Positions 21,595 to 33,243 are shown, numbered from the stretch's first letter. The stretch is DNA of 64,000 bases from Emiliania huxleyi CCMP1516 (GCF_000372725.1 NW_005201025.1:111150-175149), one strand, 5' to 3'. Made by a program: numbers and translations. The notes: generated by a model not told the origin, from the letters alone.

Positions 21595-23772
21595 ATGGTG
21601 TGGCGCTCCAAGCTCGGCAGTGCTGAGCCGGACAACGGGCATTTGACGAGCTCCGAGGCGTCGCACGGTGGCTGGGCCTTCAGCAGCCACACTGCGCCCA
21701 TCAGTGGCTTCAGCGAGCTGCTGTGCCTCGGCCGCCGCCTGGCCGACCCCTACGCCGCCGGCGACGTCCAGAGCCACCCGTTTTGCGTCCACGGCGCCAG
21801 CCGCTCGCTCAAGCCGTGCATGTGCGGCTCGGCGCTCGTGATGGGCATTCGCATGCACATGCCCGACGCCATCTGGGGCGCCAACCACGTCTCCCTCGCC
21901 CACGAGGCGTCGGGGCTGACCGTCTCGTTTACTGCGGAGGGCGCTCTCCTTCACTGGGCGCGCGACTCCGTCGAGCACGGCTCGCGGGACCTGCGCGTGC
22001 CCGTCGCCAACGCGGCCGTGTGGCAGGAGCGGCTGCGCGCCGCGCAAAAGGACGCCAGTCTCGACTATGACTGGACGTTCCGCTGCGACGGCTATGCCGG
22101 CGACGTCGAGGTTCGGCCGCGCAGCGGCGCGCGCGGCTGGGCAAGGAAGCACGAGAAGCAGGCGTCGCTCGCCATGCTCGGCAGCCTCGCGCCCGCCGTG
22201 CAGCCGCTATCCTCGGGCGCGTCAGACGCCGTGGGTGGCGGCGGCGCGGCTCCCGTCGCATCGCCACACCGCGGCGGGTGCCACCCCGCGCCCCTGGCCC
22301 TACACCTCACCCTCACCCCAACCCCAACCCCGTGCCCGACCCGTGCCCTGACCCTGGCCCTGACCCTGGCCCCGGCCCCAGGCGACGGCCTCGCGGCGGA
22401 CGGCGTCGCCGGCAGGCTGCTCCGGCAGCGGGGCGCGATTCTGTGGTCTGCCGACGTGCTGCTGTACGAGGCAGCGGGACTGGGGCGGCTCGTAGTTGAG
22501 CAATGGAGGAGCTGAGTGTTCAATCGATGCATTGGCAGGACCAGCTGCACGACTGGGGCGTCTCGACGCTGCGCGTCCGCGTCCGCGTCATGGAGTGGGG
22601 CTTCATCGCCCTCCTCTCGCACTACCTCCGCGTTCAGGGCGAGAGACGCAGCCGAGAGACAGCGGAGAGGCAGCCGAGAGGCAGCCGAGAGACAGCGGAG
22701 AGGCAGCCGAGAGACAGCGGAGAGGCAGCCGAGAGACAGCGGAGAGGCAGCCGAGAGGCAGCCGAGAGACAGCGGAGAGGCAGCGGAGAGGCAGCCGAGA
22801 GGCAGCGGAGAGGCAGCCGAGAGACAGCCGAGAGGCAGCCGAGAGGCAGCGGAGAGGCAGCCGAGAGGCAGCGGAGAGGCAGCCGAGAGACAGCGGAGAC
22901 GCAGCCGAGAGGCAGCCGAGAGGCAGCCGAGAGACAGCGGAGAGGCAGCCGAGAGACAGCGGAGAGGCAGCCGAGAGACAGCCGAGAGGCAGCCGAGAGA
23001 CAGCGGAGAAGCAGCCGAGAGGCAGCCGAGAGGCAGCCGAGAGGCAGCGGAGAGGCAGCCGAGAGGCAGCGGAGAGGCAGCCGAGAGGCAGCGGAGAGGC
23101 AGCCGAGAGACAGCCGAGAGGCAGCCGAGAGGCAGCGGAGAGGCAGCCGAGAGACAGCGGAGAGGCAGCCGAGAGACAGCCGAGAGGCAGCCGAGAGGCA
23201 GCCGAGAGGCAGCCGAGAGGCAGCCGGCGTGCCGCCGCTGGGTGCGGGGTTCACAGCTGGCCGTCTCGCTGCGCTCTCACCCGACGCCGTCTTCGCCGCA
23301 GGCGCTGCGGTGCGGCAGAGGGAGGTGCGGCTCTCCCTTCGCTGAGGGGAGATCCGCCCGAGATCAGCCGAGATCAGCCGAGGTTACGCGCGGGTAGGTG
23401 CGGCTCTTCCACCGTTTCGGCGAGCAGACGCTGCTGCGCTCGAGCCGTACGCTGCAGGGCGCGCACTCCGCCGGCGCGTCGGAGTGGGACGCGACGGCGA
23501 TGAGTCCGGCGGAGGCGGAGGCATGCACGGTCTGTGGCGAGGCGGAGGAGGACTTGCTGCTCCCCGGGGGCGGGCAGGCTGGCGCGCAGGCCGCGGCCGC
23601 GCCGCCGCCGCCCGAGCTTGTCACCAGGACGCCTTCCCGGGCGTCTCCTCGGACACCTCCCAGACACCTCCGAGACCCGCCGCGCTTGTCACCACCAGGA
23701 CCCTCCCCAGCGGAAAGACGGTCTGCGTGCGGGCGGCTCCAGTTGCAGCGCCGGCCGGGCTTGTGCCGTTGA
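21595..23772 (+). CDS. TIP41-like (TIPRL) family protein
   Basis: TIP41/TIPRL proteins bind PP2A-type phosphatases and act in TOR and stress signalling (family knowledge). ATG 21595 leads to WAFSSHTAPISG, then YDWTFRCDGYAGDVE, ILWSADVLLYE, and across a GC-AG intron (22471-22538) DQLHDWGVSTLRVRVRVMEW with FIALLSHYLRV. A second, 663-bp intron (22639-23301) is filled by a minisatellite. A 23-nt exon (23302-23324) encodes AAVRQRE, and after intron 23325-23397 the frame reads VRLFHRFGEQTLLRSS. The family order YEDELHDNGVS, then LRVDGV, then RLYHEFG is reproduced only after this splicing. An additional intron near 22276-22380 is likely. The 3' end is unsure: a stop lies at 23770-23772, but another splice (23628-23699) would run on into the WD40 gene. 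Confidence 0.75.
22639..23225 (+). repeat. 11-bp minisatellite filling a TIP41 intron
   Basis: About 50 units of GCCGAGAGGCA, GCGGAGAGGCA and GCCGAGAGACA variants, read through in all frames without stops. The splice logic of the flanking exons puts the whole array inside an intron with a GC donor at 22639. Confidence 0.85.
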
Positions 23773-23774
23773 GA

Positions 23775-26231
23775 ATGTCGGTGCCGCTCAGCGCAGCGGT
23801 GACTCCCCCCCTCGTCCCCGCGCCTGCTGCTGTTCCATCGGCGGCCGTGCCGCATTCGCCGCCCGCGCCGCATTCGCCGCCAGCGCCCTTCGCGCCGCCC
23901 GCGGCTTGCGGCCTGGGAGGCCCTCTCGCTGCCGCGCCAGAGCGCGAAACGGCGCCGCGCCGGCTGCCTTCGCTGCACGCCTCGCCGGCTGTCGCCAGTC
24001 CCACCGCGCTATGCGTGTCGGACGACGGGGTTGCGATCGCCGTCGGCGGAGAGAGCGGTGGCGTCATGCTGCTGCGCGCGGCGCCGGCGGGCGGGGGGGA
24101 GGTCACCGAGGTGTGGCGCTCGGAGCGCGCGCACCGCGGCGCGGTCACGGCGCTGCGTTTCGTGCCGCGCGGCGGCGGCGAGGCGGGCGGCGAGGAGGGC
24201 GGCGGCGCGGAGGGCGGCGGCGCGGAGGGCGGCGGCGCGGAGGGCGGCGCGGGCGGCGCCGAGGCGGCCGCGGCGTCTCTCGCCTCTGCGGGCGAGGACG
24301 GCAGGTGCGCGCTCTGGGCGTGCGCTGGCGGGAGCGGCGGCGGCGAGCCCGCGCTTGCGCAGGCGTCCTCTGCGAGAGGGTCGGCATGATCTCGGGGACA
24401 TCTCGGGGACATTTCGGGGGCATCTCGGGGACATCTCGGGGACATCTCGGGGGATGGTAGGCGTGGGCCCTGCACTGCGAGACGGCCGACCGCTCCTACC
24501 TCCCGTGCGACGCGGCGGCGCGCGGAGGGGCGCGCGCCGTTCGCCCGCCGCGCAGGCGCCTGTCCGAGCCGGGCCGTGATCCGAGATGCCGCGAGATTAG
24601 GCGCGGCCTTCCTCCTCCGTGGTGGCGCACCTGTCGTGCGGCCCACACGGACAGCTCGCCGCCGCCGCCGGCCGGTCCATCTTCCTCCTGGCGCTTGGCG
24701 CCTCTGCGCCGCGCCGGCAGCTGCGCCGAGATGCTAGACACATCTCCCGTGTCTTCAGATTCGGCTTTGCTCCGACACGGAGTCCACAGCACTCCGCTGT
24801 GTCCCGCTGCGTCCCGCTGCAGTCGCCGCTCCCGCTCGCCCGCTGTTTCCCGCGGTGGTCCCTGCTCCCAAATGCCCGCGCACTCACGCGATTGCTCCCA
24901 GTGCACGGCACGGGCCCGCACTAGTACCCCCGCCCCGACGCCGGCGGGCGCGACGCAAGCCCAAGATCTCCCCCGCTACCGGCGAGGAGCACGGGACATG
25001 CACGACGCAGGCGGCTGCGCGCCGCGGCGGCCGTGTCGTCGCTGGTCCACGCGCCAAAGAGGCGCCTCCTCTGCGCCGCCGGGTACGGCGGCGTTTCCGT
25101 TTGGGAGGGCTTCGGGCTCGGCGAGGCGCCAGCGCGACTGCTCCCTTTCAAGGGCGTCGCCCGCTTCTCTCGCGGTCGGCCTTCGCGGGTGGCCTCTCCG
25201 CTCTCACCGCCGCGGGGCGCACCGGCTCCCGTAGGTGGCGCATGAGGGCGGGGCGCGTCCGTCCTCCCCGGGCCGCGAGCCCGCACCGACCCTCCTCGGA
25301 GCTTTCCTGCAGGCCCTCTCGAGGCGCTCTCGCTGCCGCCAGATGAGCGCTACGCCGCGGCGGGCGCGCAGGACTGCACCCTTGTCCTCTGGCCGCTCCA
25401 CGCCGGCGGCAGCCGCGACGGCGACGGCGGCGACAACGGCGGCGGCGGTGTCGACCTGCGCCAGCGAGGCAGAGGGTTGTGCACGTGAGCTGCGTCTCCT
25501 CACCCGCATGGCGGTGAGCAGGCGTCGGCCCGGCCAGCGAGGCAGAGGCGGCCGTCGAGGGGGGCGCCGCTCTCTTCTTTGGCGGCTACGAGCGCAAGGC
25601 GAGCGGGTGGAGCCAGGGAGGGATATGTGTGTGTGGAGTGCGGGTGGAGGGGAGACGGCTTGTTACAACCTGTAGGTTGGTCCGGTCGCGTGGGACTCGT
25701 CCGGCCGCTTCTGCGCCAGCGCAGGCGGCCGGTCCGCCGTGGCTGGGGGCATCGGCCACTCTTCGGCCAGCTCGCGGCCACCTCTCGGCTGTAGGCGGGC
25801 GGTCGGCCGTGGTGTGGGACATCGGCCCGCCGGGTGCGCCGCCGCCCGTCCGGCGCAACGGGCGCGCGACGCCGCTGTTCGGCCAACGGTGCCCGAGACG
25901 AAGCCGAGAGTGTCCGAGATTGTCCGAGATTAGGCGCGCGACGCTGCTCCTCGGCCACCGGTCCTCCGTCGAGTGGCTCGGCTTCGCGCCCGCCGAGCCC
26001 GCCGTCGCCGCCACCATCGTCGCGGCGGCGGCGGGATGCCGCGTGCTGCTCTACTCGCTGGACCAACGCGAAGGCGGCGAGGGCACCGCCCACGCCGGCT
26101 CCCTCCGCCCCGTGGCGGAGTGCACGCTGCCCGACGGCAGACGCGGAGAGGAGCTCGTCTTGGCATGGGGGCGCGACGGGTACCTCTTCGGCGCTTGCGG
26201 CGGGAGCCTGTTCGCATGGCGCGCCGGGTGA
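23775..26231 (+). CDS. WD40-repeat protein, multi-exon
   Basis: A beta-propeller scaffold, substrate unknown. Blade-like segments in order: LCVSDDGVAIAVGGESGGVM and AHRGAVTALRFVP ... SAGEDGRCALWA; VAHLSCGPHGQLAAAAGRSI; LVHAPKRRLLCAAGYGGVSV; LPPDERYAAAGAQDCTLVLW; SAGGRSAVVWDI; LLLGHRSSVEWLGFAPAEP; LVLAWGRDGYLFGACGGSLF, with TGA at 26229-26231. Secure introns are 24363-24460 (ALAQ|AWALHCE, with five 11-bp units) and 25862-25933 (RRNG|RATLLLGH). The 25862 intron begins with a 29-bp near copy of the next exon. ATG 23775 is a possible start, but the gene may be joined to the upstream TIP41 frame. A poly-Gly/Glu insert (~24170-24260) lies inside blade two. Other exon borders are approximate. Confidence 0.6.
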
Positions 26232-26909
26232 CTGGACTGATGGAGATCGTTCGGCAGACCGTTTTGCGGGGCAAGCTGAAGCTCCGTGGTAACCCGTCTC
26301 TGGTAGACGGGAACGAGATGACAGTGAGTAGGTGGTAGGTGGAGTACTTGTACAGCAGTGGCGGTCCGAGCGCTGCTGTTTCTCTCTGCCGCCAGACCCG
26401 TGAAAAAGAAAGAAAGCAAAGAAAGAAAGAAAGAAAACAGACAACCCAAGGGAGGGATGGGAGGACGGCACGCCGCCACCACACAGGGATTTTAAGGAGA
26501 GGTGTGTGGTGCGCTAGCCGTCGCCCACCCTAGGGAGTCTGCCTCTTCCTATCTCTCTTCGCAGTCTCTCTCCGATTCTCGCTGCAACCTTCAAGAAAGA
26601 AAGCAGAAAGAAAGAAAGAAAACAGACACGCCAAACGAGGGATGGGACGAGGACAGGGTCCCCACCTGCACGAGCAGGATTTTGGAAGGACGATCAGGGG
26701 GACAGGTGGGGCTCTCCTGCTCCTGACAAGGGACACGACAGGCTCGCAGCGCGGTGCGCGGTGGACTCCCACATCCACTGGCGGTCTCATCTCAGTCTAG
26801 CGACCTGCCTCCAGCTTGTCGCTGGCAGTCTTCATAACAGACAACCCAAAGAGGCAGGAATTCTTATTTCGGGGTATTGTAAAATTCTTATTTCGGCCTC
26901 TCGCCGCAT
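26232..26909. other. Intergenic with duplicated GAAA-rich segment
   Basis: Two copies of a purine-rich segment ending AAAACAGACA(A/C)(C/G)CC lie at about 26402-26460 and 26594-26648. A third short echo, AACAGACAACCCAA, lies at about 26835. No gene is seen. Confidence 0.6.
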
Positions 26910-28632
26910 ATGTCGGCTGATCCCGACCCGCACTGGGACATCAAGCTCGCCACCTTCGGCGTCGCCTTTCTTGGCTGCTTCCTCGTCTCTCTCCTCGCGC
27001 GCCTCGCCAGCGATGCCGCTGGCGTCGACGTGCCGCTGCACATCCGTGAGCAGCACTCCCGACACACCTCCTGTCCCTCACCCTGCAGCCACGCCCTCCC
27101 ACGCCCACCGCCACCGTGCCGCGTGGCGCGTCTTCGCTCGTGGCCCGCCCCGACACTCTCTCATGGCTCACTGCCTCGGCGTCCGGGACGCGCTTCCGCT
27201 TCGGCAGGTGGGCTCGCGGTGAGCGGTGTGCACGCGATTGTGGTGGTGAGCACGGCGACGCTCACTTTCTTGCGCGGCCACGGCGACATCGGCGTCGGCG
27301 GCGAGGAGCCGCTGCTCGGCTCGCTCGGCCTCTGCGTCTCGGTCGCTTACTTTGTTTGGGACGTGCGCAACATGCTGCGGACCGGCCGCCGGCCACTCTG
27401 CCGCTACTGACACACCATGTTGATCTCTGAAATTCACCTTGGCGTACTCAGGCCGCCCGCCGCTTGTGCCGCTGCGGACGCACCGACGCTCCTTGTTCTC
27501 ATCCCCGCCAGCCTGCTTCAGGCTACCAGCCTCTCGTCCCGCTGCTCATGCACCACGTCATCTCCGGCGCGTCGATGAGCTGGATCGGCTGCTGCGTGCC
27601 GCGAGATCACCCCCAGGTTGACCGAGGCTTCCCGAGAGTAGGCGCGTCGATGAGCTGGATCGCCTGCTGCGTGCCGCGCGCCGTCTGGCACACGTCCCTC
27701 CTGCAGATGTCCGTGCGAGGCGACCCTCCAGTTGCATGATCAACTACTCCCCGAGTTAGGTACACCTGCATCCTGCAGATGTCCGAGGCGACCGTCCCCG
27801 TCAACAACCTGGTCACGCTCTGGGAGTGGCGCGGTGCGAGCGCGCCTTAAAGACCCTCCCAGCACTCCGAGACACACTCCACTTGCACCGCTGTGGCTCC
27901 GCTGTGGCACCGCTGTGGCACCGCTGTGGCACCGCTGTGGCACCGCTGTGGCACCGCTGTGGCACCGCTGTGGCACCGCTGTGGCACCGCTGTGGCACCG
28001 CTTTGGCATATCACCGCTGTGGCACCACTATGGCACCTCCGAGGCGCACTCCTCGCCCCGTCGCAACAGGCGCGCACGACCGGCCGAGCTACACGCTGCT
28101 GCGCTGGCTGCTGCCCGCCTCCAAGGCGGCTAATTCCCCGGTCCATGGTGAGGGAGGGTCCGCTTGTGAGTCAGGCTGCTGCTCGCCGCGTGGCTGCCGA
28201 TGCGGCTCCTCCTCATCGCATACTTCCACGTGCCTGCTCCGCCGGGCGTGGGGCCGGAAAGGAAAGAGGGTCGGTGGAGCGCACGAAAGGAGGGCTTGCG
28301 AGCAGGTGCCGGTCTACCGCGAGTGGAGCGGCATGAGCCTGCCCATGCACATACTCGCCCTCAACGGCCCGCTCTTGCTCACCTTCAACTCAGCGGCACT
28401 CGCTAAGGTCCGTCGCAGACCGGCCAAGATCGCCACGAGACCGCGCGAGATGACGCGAGATGGCGCGAGGCTGCCCGAGAGGAGGCAGTCGCGACCCGTC
28501 ACGCCCCCCTCCCCCTGAACAGCTCCCTCTCCACGGCTCCCTCTCCACAGCTCCCGCCCTCTCCACGCTCCCGCCCAGGTCGTGCTCGACGGCTTCCCGT
28601 GGCTGGCGCGAAAGGGGGGCAAGGGCGAGTGA
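26910..28632 (+). CDS. TLC-domain (TRAM/LAG1/CLN8) membrane protein
   Basis: A polytopic membrane protein of the TLC group, which includes lipid-handling and TMEM56-like proteins. ATG 26910 starts MSADPDPHWDIKLATFGVAF with the first membrane helix. Later exons give VSGVHAIVVVSTATLTF; SLGLCVSVAYFVWDV; YQPLVPLLMHHVISGASMSW (the TLC His-His region); YTCILQMSEATVPVNNLVTL; HDRPSYTLLRWLLPA; LLLAAWLPMRLLLIAYFHV; LPMHILALNGPLLLTFNSA; and VVLDGFPWLARKGGKGE with TGA 28630-28632. Introns 27567-27641, 27688-27759 and 27831-28069 are fixed by frame, all with GC donors and with direct repeats of downstream exon sequence (37 of 38 bp in the first). The last contains an 11-bp minisatellite. Precise edges of the second exon and of the 28.15-28.3 kb exons are uncertain. 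Confidence 0.75.
27890..28010 (+). repeat. 11-bp minisatellite CACCGCTGTGG in a TLC-gene intron
   Basis: About eleven units, nearly perfect, entirely inside the intron 27831-28069. Confidence 0.9.
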
Positions 28633-29081
28633 CGCGGCGGCGCGTCTCATGAGCCGATTGGGCGGCCTGCCCGGTGGTCAGCACCGCGCGCCACGCCAGG
28701 CGAGAGACGCGCGGCCCCCCGGCGTTGCCGCCCCCGCGGTTCTGGCCCCTCTGCTCTCGGCCCGCTGCGGTCTGCAATCTTGCGGTGTGGGTGTTGCGTG
28801 CACGTGCACGGGTGGCGTGTGCGCGCGCACGTCGGGCTCGTTGCTTCTGCCGGCGCGTGGTTGCCGCTTGGGTGGCGTTTGAAACGTGCACGATCGTCCT
28901 CGGCGGACCGACTGAGGACGTGCTTCTGAGTTCTGTGTTTGAATTCCGTGATCGAATGCTCGAGAATGTGCTACTGGCCGTCCGTCTACCCGACCGTCGC
29001 TTGTGTAGCGCCACACCGACTAGTCTACCCTCTCAGATCCATGTGCATGTGTGGGACTGCGCTGCCGTTGTACTTTTAAAG
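28633..29081. other. Intergenic, no gene seen
   Basis: A mixed GC-rich stretch with an alternating purine/pyrimidine segment at about 28795-28845 (GTGCACGTGCACG type). No supported coding pattern. Confidence 0.5.
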
Positions 29082-29837
29082 GGCTAGTTCCATTTCACTG
29101 TGGCACAGCTCGCGTTACAAAACCTTGATTTGACCATTTGCGCCATTTTGTCCCTCTCGGTGCCTTCCAGAGGCAGCTGCGACCCCGCCGAGTAGACGGC
29201 GTCACACAGCAGGTGGCGCGGTGTGACGCCGTCCAATCGGCGGGGTCGCAGCTGCCTCTGCGCGTCCTGTGGATGTACCTTTGTCGCGCGCCGGAAATGA
29301 CTCGACTCCGCTGAGATCGGAGATTCAAGCTCTGACAGGTCGCACGTCGCTCCTTTGACGCCGACGTGACTCACCCGTGCAGATCACATCAAGACACTGT
29401 CTCGACGCGCTCGGTACGACGCCTGCGACCCGTCTTGGGTCAAGTGACACGACGCTCATCGCGCCTACCAGCGCTGCCGAGCGAGCTGCCACGACGAGTT
29501 CGAGCACGCTTCTATACACTCGCCCAGCCTCCCTTTCCATCCCATTAGGCACCAGGGGAACGGTGGCGAGCAGAGGCAAAGCCTACGAGGGGTGGTGGAA
29601 CCACATGTCGCGGCTACTGCCGGCTCGACCCCACGATAGCCTCCGAAGGCTGACTTTGAGGCACCATCATCGGACGATGTCGACGAGTTGGGTCGCTCTC
29701 GCGGTAGCCAGGTAGCCCCCCATACTAGTAGCACCGGCCATGGCCGCAGGAAGCTCGGGGGAGGGCGCTGGGAGCAACACGGAGCTCCGTTGGACGCGTT
29801 TTCAAGATTAGCGTGTCAGAGTGAATTGGAACTAGCC
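29082..29837 (+). mobile_element. TIR element family A, full-length 756-bp copy
   Basis: The left end is GGCTAGTTCCATTTCACTG and the right end is the inverse of GGCTAGTTCCAATTCACTC, imperfect repeats of about 26 bp. Both flanks carry AAG (29079-29081 and 29838-29840), a possible 3-bp target duplication. It contains a long hairpin at 29168-29260 and no open frame with a transposase. Three other partial copies lie at 1477-1878, 7184-8990 and 33488-33592. Confidence 0.85.
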
Positions 29838-31326
29838 AAGACGTATTTTGCGGAGACAGCGCGCCCCTCCACGTCCACCTCGCGCGCCCGCCGCGCGGCG
29901 GGCGCGCGAATACCCCGAATTATCCAAAAGATACTCAATAACGATGATCGATGTTTTGGGGCGGCAGGCCGGCGGCGGGCGCGGGGAGGCGCACGAACCC
30001 AGGGAGTTTTGTTGTCGTAGTGGCAAGACGTGCTCTCGACAGCTAAGGGCTAAGTAAGACGCGCTCATTGTTGCAATGTCATTGAGGCAGGAAAGAGCTC
30101 GCCGAGGAGTCGAGGGCTCCCGACCACGCCGGACCCAGCCAGGATAAGGCACGCTTGCCTTAAACTGCCATGAAGAGCACTAAATGTGCGATAAAAAATC
30201 TGTTGAAAGCGCCACAAAATGTGTTTGAAAAGCGGGCGAATTACATCTGAACGGAGGAAGAATCTCTCGCAAATGAACAGCGAAGGGCGCAGTGAAAAAC
30301 GATAAAACAAATCTTCAAAGCCTGTAACCACCCAAGACAGCTTGGAGAGCTCCCGGTAACGCTACATTTCGTAACGATGGTCGCTAAACGACACTATTGG
30401 CCATCTGCCTCCTGCAGCCTCTGTTGGGGCGGAATGCGCGGGGTTTTCGGCGCGATGCCTCCGGCTAGTACACGGTACTGCTCTGCCGCAAACTCTCCTG
30501 CGCTCGCGTGACGTGTGGGGCGCACGCACTGCGCTCGAAAGTCGTGATTTGGCAATAGGCGCTCGAGCCGGCGCGCAGTGGAGGGGGCGCCGCGCAGGGG
30601 GATCGGGGGGGTGCGAGAGGGGGCGTGGGTCGGGCGCGCACCGGCCGGCTCCGGGAGCGGCCGTCACGTCGAAGAGGGGACCTGGTGCTGCTCGAATGAC
30701 GACGCATGCCGCTCTGCTGCGCCGCCGATAGCCCCTCTTCCGAGCCGGCGCGTGGCGGCGGGCCGCGGCCAGTATCGCTGGTGCGGTGGAGGCGGCAGCT
30801 TGCATCGGCCGGCAGCGGGTGCGGCCATCACGTCGATGAGGGGGGGTTGTCGGCGACTCGTGTGGCTCGAGGCCAACGCTGCGCCGCCCAAGCCCTACTG
30901 CCGATCCAGCGCCTGGCGTTTGGGGCGAGCCGCGGTCGTCGCTGATGGTATATGGCGGCGGCGGCGGCGGCTCGCCCTTCCCTCCGGCCGCAATTCCGAT
31001 CCCGCGCGCTCGCGGGAGGTGGCGCGCCCACCGCAACACGGCCGTGGCTGCGCATACACCTTACGCCCTTTCTCCTCAACGGCTATCCGTGCTTGCTGTG
31101 CCCCTGCGTGGTGTGTTTCAAGTTCTTACAACCCAAGGTGATAGAGGGCAAAAAGATCGATTGCGCTCTTGCCGATCCGCACCTACCTAGGCTCTTGGGT
31201 GGCGCGCCCCAGCTCTTCACAACAAACCTGGTTCATAGTTACCCGGGTAGGCACCCTCGGGAAGGCGGCCCCCCGGGGCGGACGTGCTACAGAACAAGCT
31301 GACGCGGGCCCAGTACCTCGGCAGGA
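29838..31326. other. Intergenic with a ~164-bp duplication
   Basis: A segment with CCGGC, GCGGCC and CACGTCGA landmarks occurs at about 30639 and again at about 30803, with a partial third similarity. The 29.85-30.36 kb part is less GC-rich. No gene is supported. Confidence 0.45.
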
Positions 31327-32289
31327 ATGTGGGTCAGTTTCGACGACCCGCTCGCGCTCCTCTCCAAGGTTCTCGCTCCGCCATGGGAGGGCGAGCAGCC
31401 GGATGAGCTCCCGCACACGTGCAAGCCGGCGGCGTGGGAGCGGCAGCATGCCTGCTCCCGGGATTGGGAGCACGACCTGCTCTGGTGCGGCCGCGCAGAG
31501 GGTAGTGTCGCCATCCACCGCTTCAGGCTGCGAGATCACGTGTTGGCTCGGGAGCTCGCGGCGGGCATGCAGGCGCTGGCGCTCGAAGAGCGCTCCCGCG
31601 GCAGCTCTGGCGATCAGGCCTCGAACGTCGGTGGCTTTCATGGCGCCCGCGACCTGTGGGAACGGCCCGAGGTGCACGAGACTGGGCTGCCGCAGCTCGT
31701 GCGCTGCGCCGTGCGCCATGCGGCGGCCGCCGAGGCGGCGGCGCTGCGGCGGCCACCGATCTTCACCACGGCAGACGAGGCATGGTGGAACGCGCTGCCG
31801 CCGGGCTGCTGGAACGCGCTCCACACACACGCGGGCAGCACCTACTCTGGCGTCGTGTATGCGAGCGGCGGCAGCCCGCGTGGCAGCCTCGCCGGCCGGC
31901 TGGCCCTGCTGCCGAGCGCGCCTCAGTCGCTCTCGCCCGACCAGCGGCAGATTCACGTGCGCGCCGCCGCCACCACTGACGGGCTGGCAGCCGCGCCGCC
32001 GCTTCGCCCGACGGACGCGCCGTACCTGCTTCTTGAGCCGGCGCCGGGCACGTGCATCGTCTTTCCGAGCTTTGTGCCGCACTTTGTGCTCCCGACACCG
32101 GCGGCCCGCGAGGCGGCGGCCGAGGCGACACCCGAGGCGGCGGCCGAGACGGCGGCAGAGGCGGAAGAGAGTGGGGAGGTGCCACTGCGCGTGAGCCTCG
32201 CCTTCAACTTTGGGTCCACGGAGCCGGTGATGGCGCAGGTGTTCACGCTGGGCAAGCGAGTCCGGCTCGTGCTCGAGGCCACGTGCTGA
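31327..32289 (+). CDS. Putative 2OG-Fe(II) oxygenase, single exon
   Basis: 320 residues from ATG 31327 to TGA 32287-32289. The core motifs are WNALHTHAGSTYSGVVYASG, with the HxH-type iron-binding region, and later CIVFPSFVPHFVLPT, with the distal His, followed by RVSLAFNFGS, with the arginine expected to bind 2-oxoglutarate. This order is that of the 2OG-FeII_Oxy_5 group, oxygenases that hydroxylate a substrate using Fe(II), oxygen and 2-oxoglutarate. A short Ala/Glu insert (AAAEATPEAAAETAAEAEE) sits between the last two motifs. The N-terminal third is unassigned. The substrate cannot be told from the sequence. No intron is needed. Confidence 0.8.
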   Translation: MWVSFDDPLALLSKVLAPPWEGEQPDELPHTCKPAAWERQHACSRDWEHDLLWCGRAEGSVAIHRFRLRDHVLARELAAGMQALALEERSRGSSGDQASNVGGFHGARDLWERPEVHETGLPQLVRCAVRHAAAAEAAALRRPPIFTTADEAWWNALPPGCWNALHTHAGSTYSGVVYASGGSPRGSLAGRLALLPSAPQSLSPDQRQIHVRAAATTDGLAAAPPLRPTDAPYLLLEPAPGTCIVFPSFVPHFVLPTPAAREAAAEATPEAAAETAAEAEESGEVPLRVSLAFNFGSTEPVMAQVFTLGKRVRLVLEATC

Positions 32290-32486
32290 AAACGTTTTTT
32301 TTACTGTTCTCGACTGTATGCGAGAGAGGGTGGAGTTAGGAGTAACCAGTAACGATGCGCAAGGCCAATTGCGCTCCGCGCGTTGGCGTCGGTGTTAGGT
32401 GGCGCGTGGGTGGTGTCGTAGCCGCTGAGTAAAAGGGCGTCTGGCCCCCGAGCTCGGTCTTCTGTCACTGGTTCTGTGTTCTCTGC

Positions 32487-33243
32487 TAGGGTTGTCAAAC
32501 GTTAAATTTGGGGCGCCTAGGCCTAAGGCCTAACAGTTGCGCTATTGTTGGCTGAAATCCTCAACGTGTTGTTCAAGTGTTCATCCCAGCCCATGCTGTT
32601 ACTGTTTGTTACTGTTGTTACTGTTGTTCAGCGGCCAGCAAGCAGAAAATGGCAAAAACCCGGGGGGTAAAACCCGAAAATACCTGGGATTTTCCGGGTA
32701 TTTTCGGGTATTACCCGCACTGGACACTAGAGATCATCGTGGGTCACTGCCAGGCCTTCCTTACTGTTGTTCAGTCGGCCTAACGTTAGCTACTGTTGTT
32801 GGGGAGCCCCACTGTTGTTCTGTTGGTACTGTTAACACTATAGCAACACTGTTCAGCTCTTGCTGCTGCTGCTGCTGCTGCTGTTACGTCTTCGGTCCCC
32901 GCGGGAGGCCCCGCGCATAGGACAACAACGTCTGTCCCACACACACACAGACGCGCACATACATCATGCTCGGGCACACCCCACAGTGTAGTGGTGTGAG
33001 TACACAAGTACTAGCAGAGTGCACACCTGCCTTGGCGGGTGAGGGTCGTAAGAATCAAAGCCTCTTGGTGCCAAAACGTGCTCGAGCGCGCCGAAGAGAG
33101 ACGATCTACGCTGAGGAAGTTAGCGAAAGTCGCACGGGCAGAGGGGAGACCGAGGCCTCCGGCAGTCCGCACCGCCTCGCGAAAGGGAAGCAACGATCAA
33201 CTCCCGATTGGACTTGTTCAGCTTCTAACGTTTGACAACCCTA
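32487..33243. mobile_element. 757-bp non-autonomous hAT element (MITE)
   Basis: The ends are TAGGGTTGTCAAACGTTA and its inverse, ending ...CAACCCTA. The exact 8-bp duplication TTCTCTGC lies at 32479-32486 and 33244-33251. The TAGGG terminus and 8-bp duplication match the hAT superfamily (family knowledge). The inside has GTTACTGTT-type repeats and no transposase. Confidence 0.9.

Noticed and set aside
22635..23254. Long Arg/Glu/Ala/Gln-rich reading frames through the minisatellite
   Set aside because: An 11-bp repeat without stop words is open in all frames. The TIP41 exons on both sides join across it, so it is intronic.
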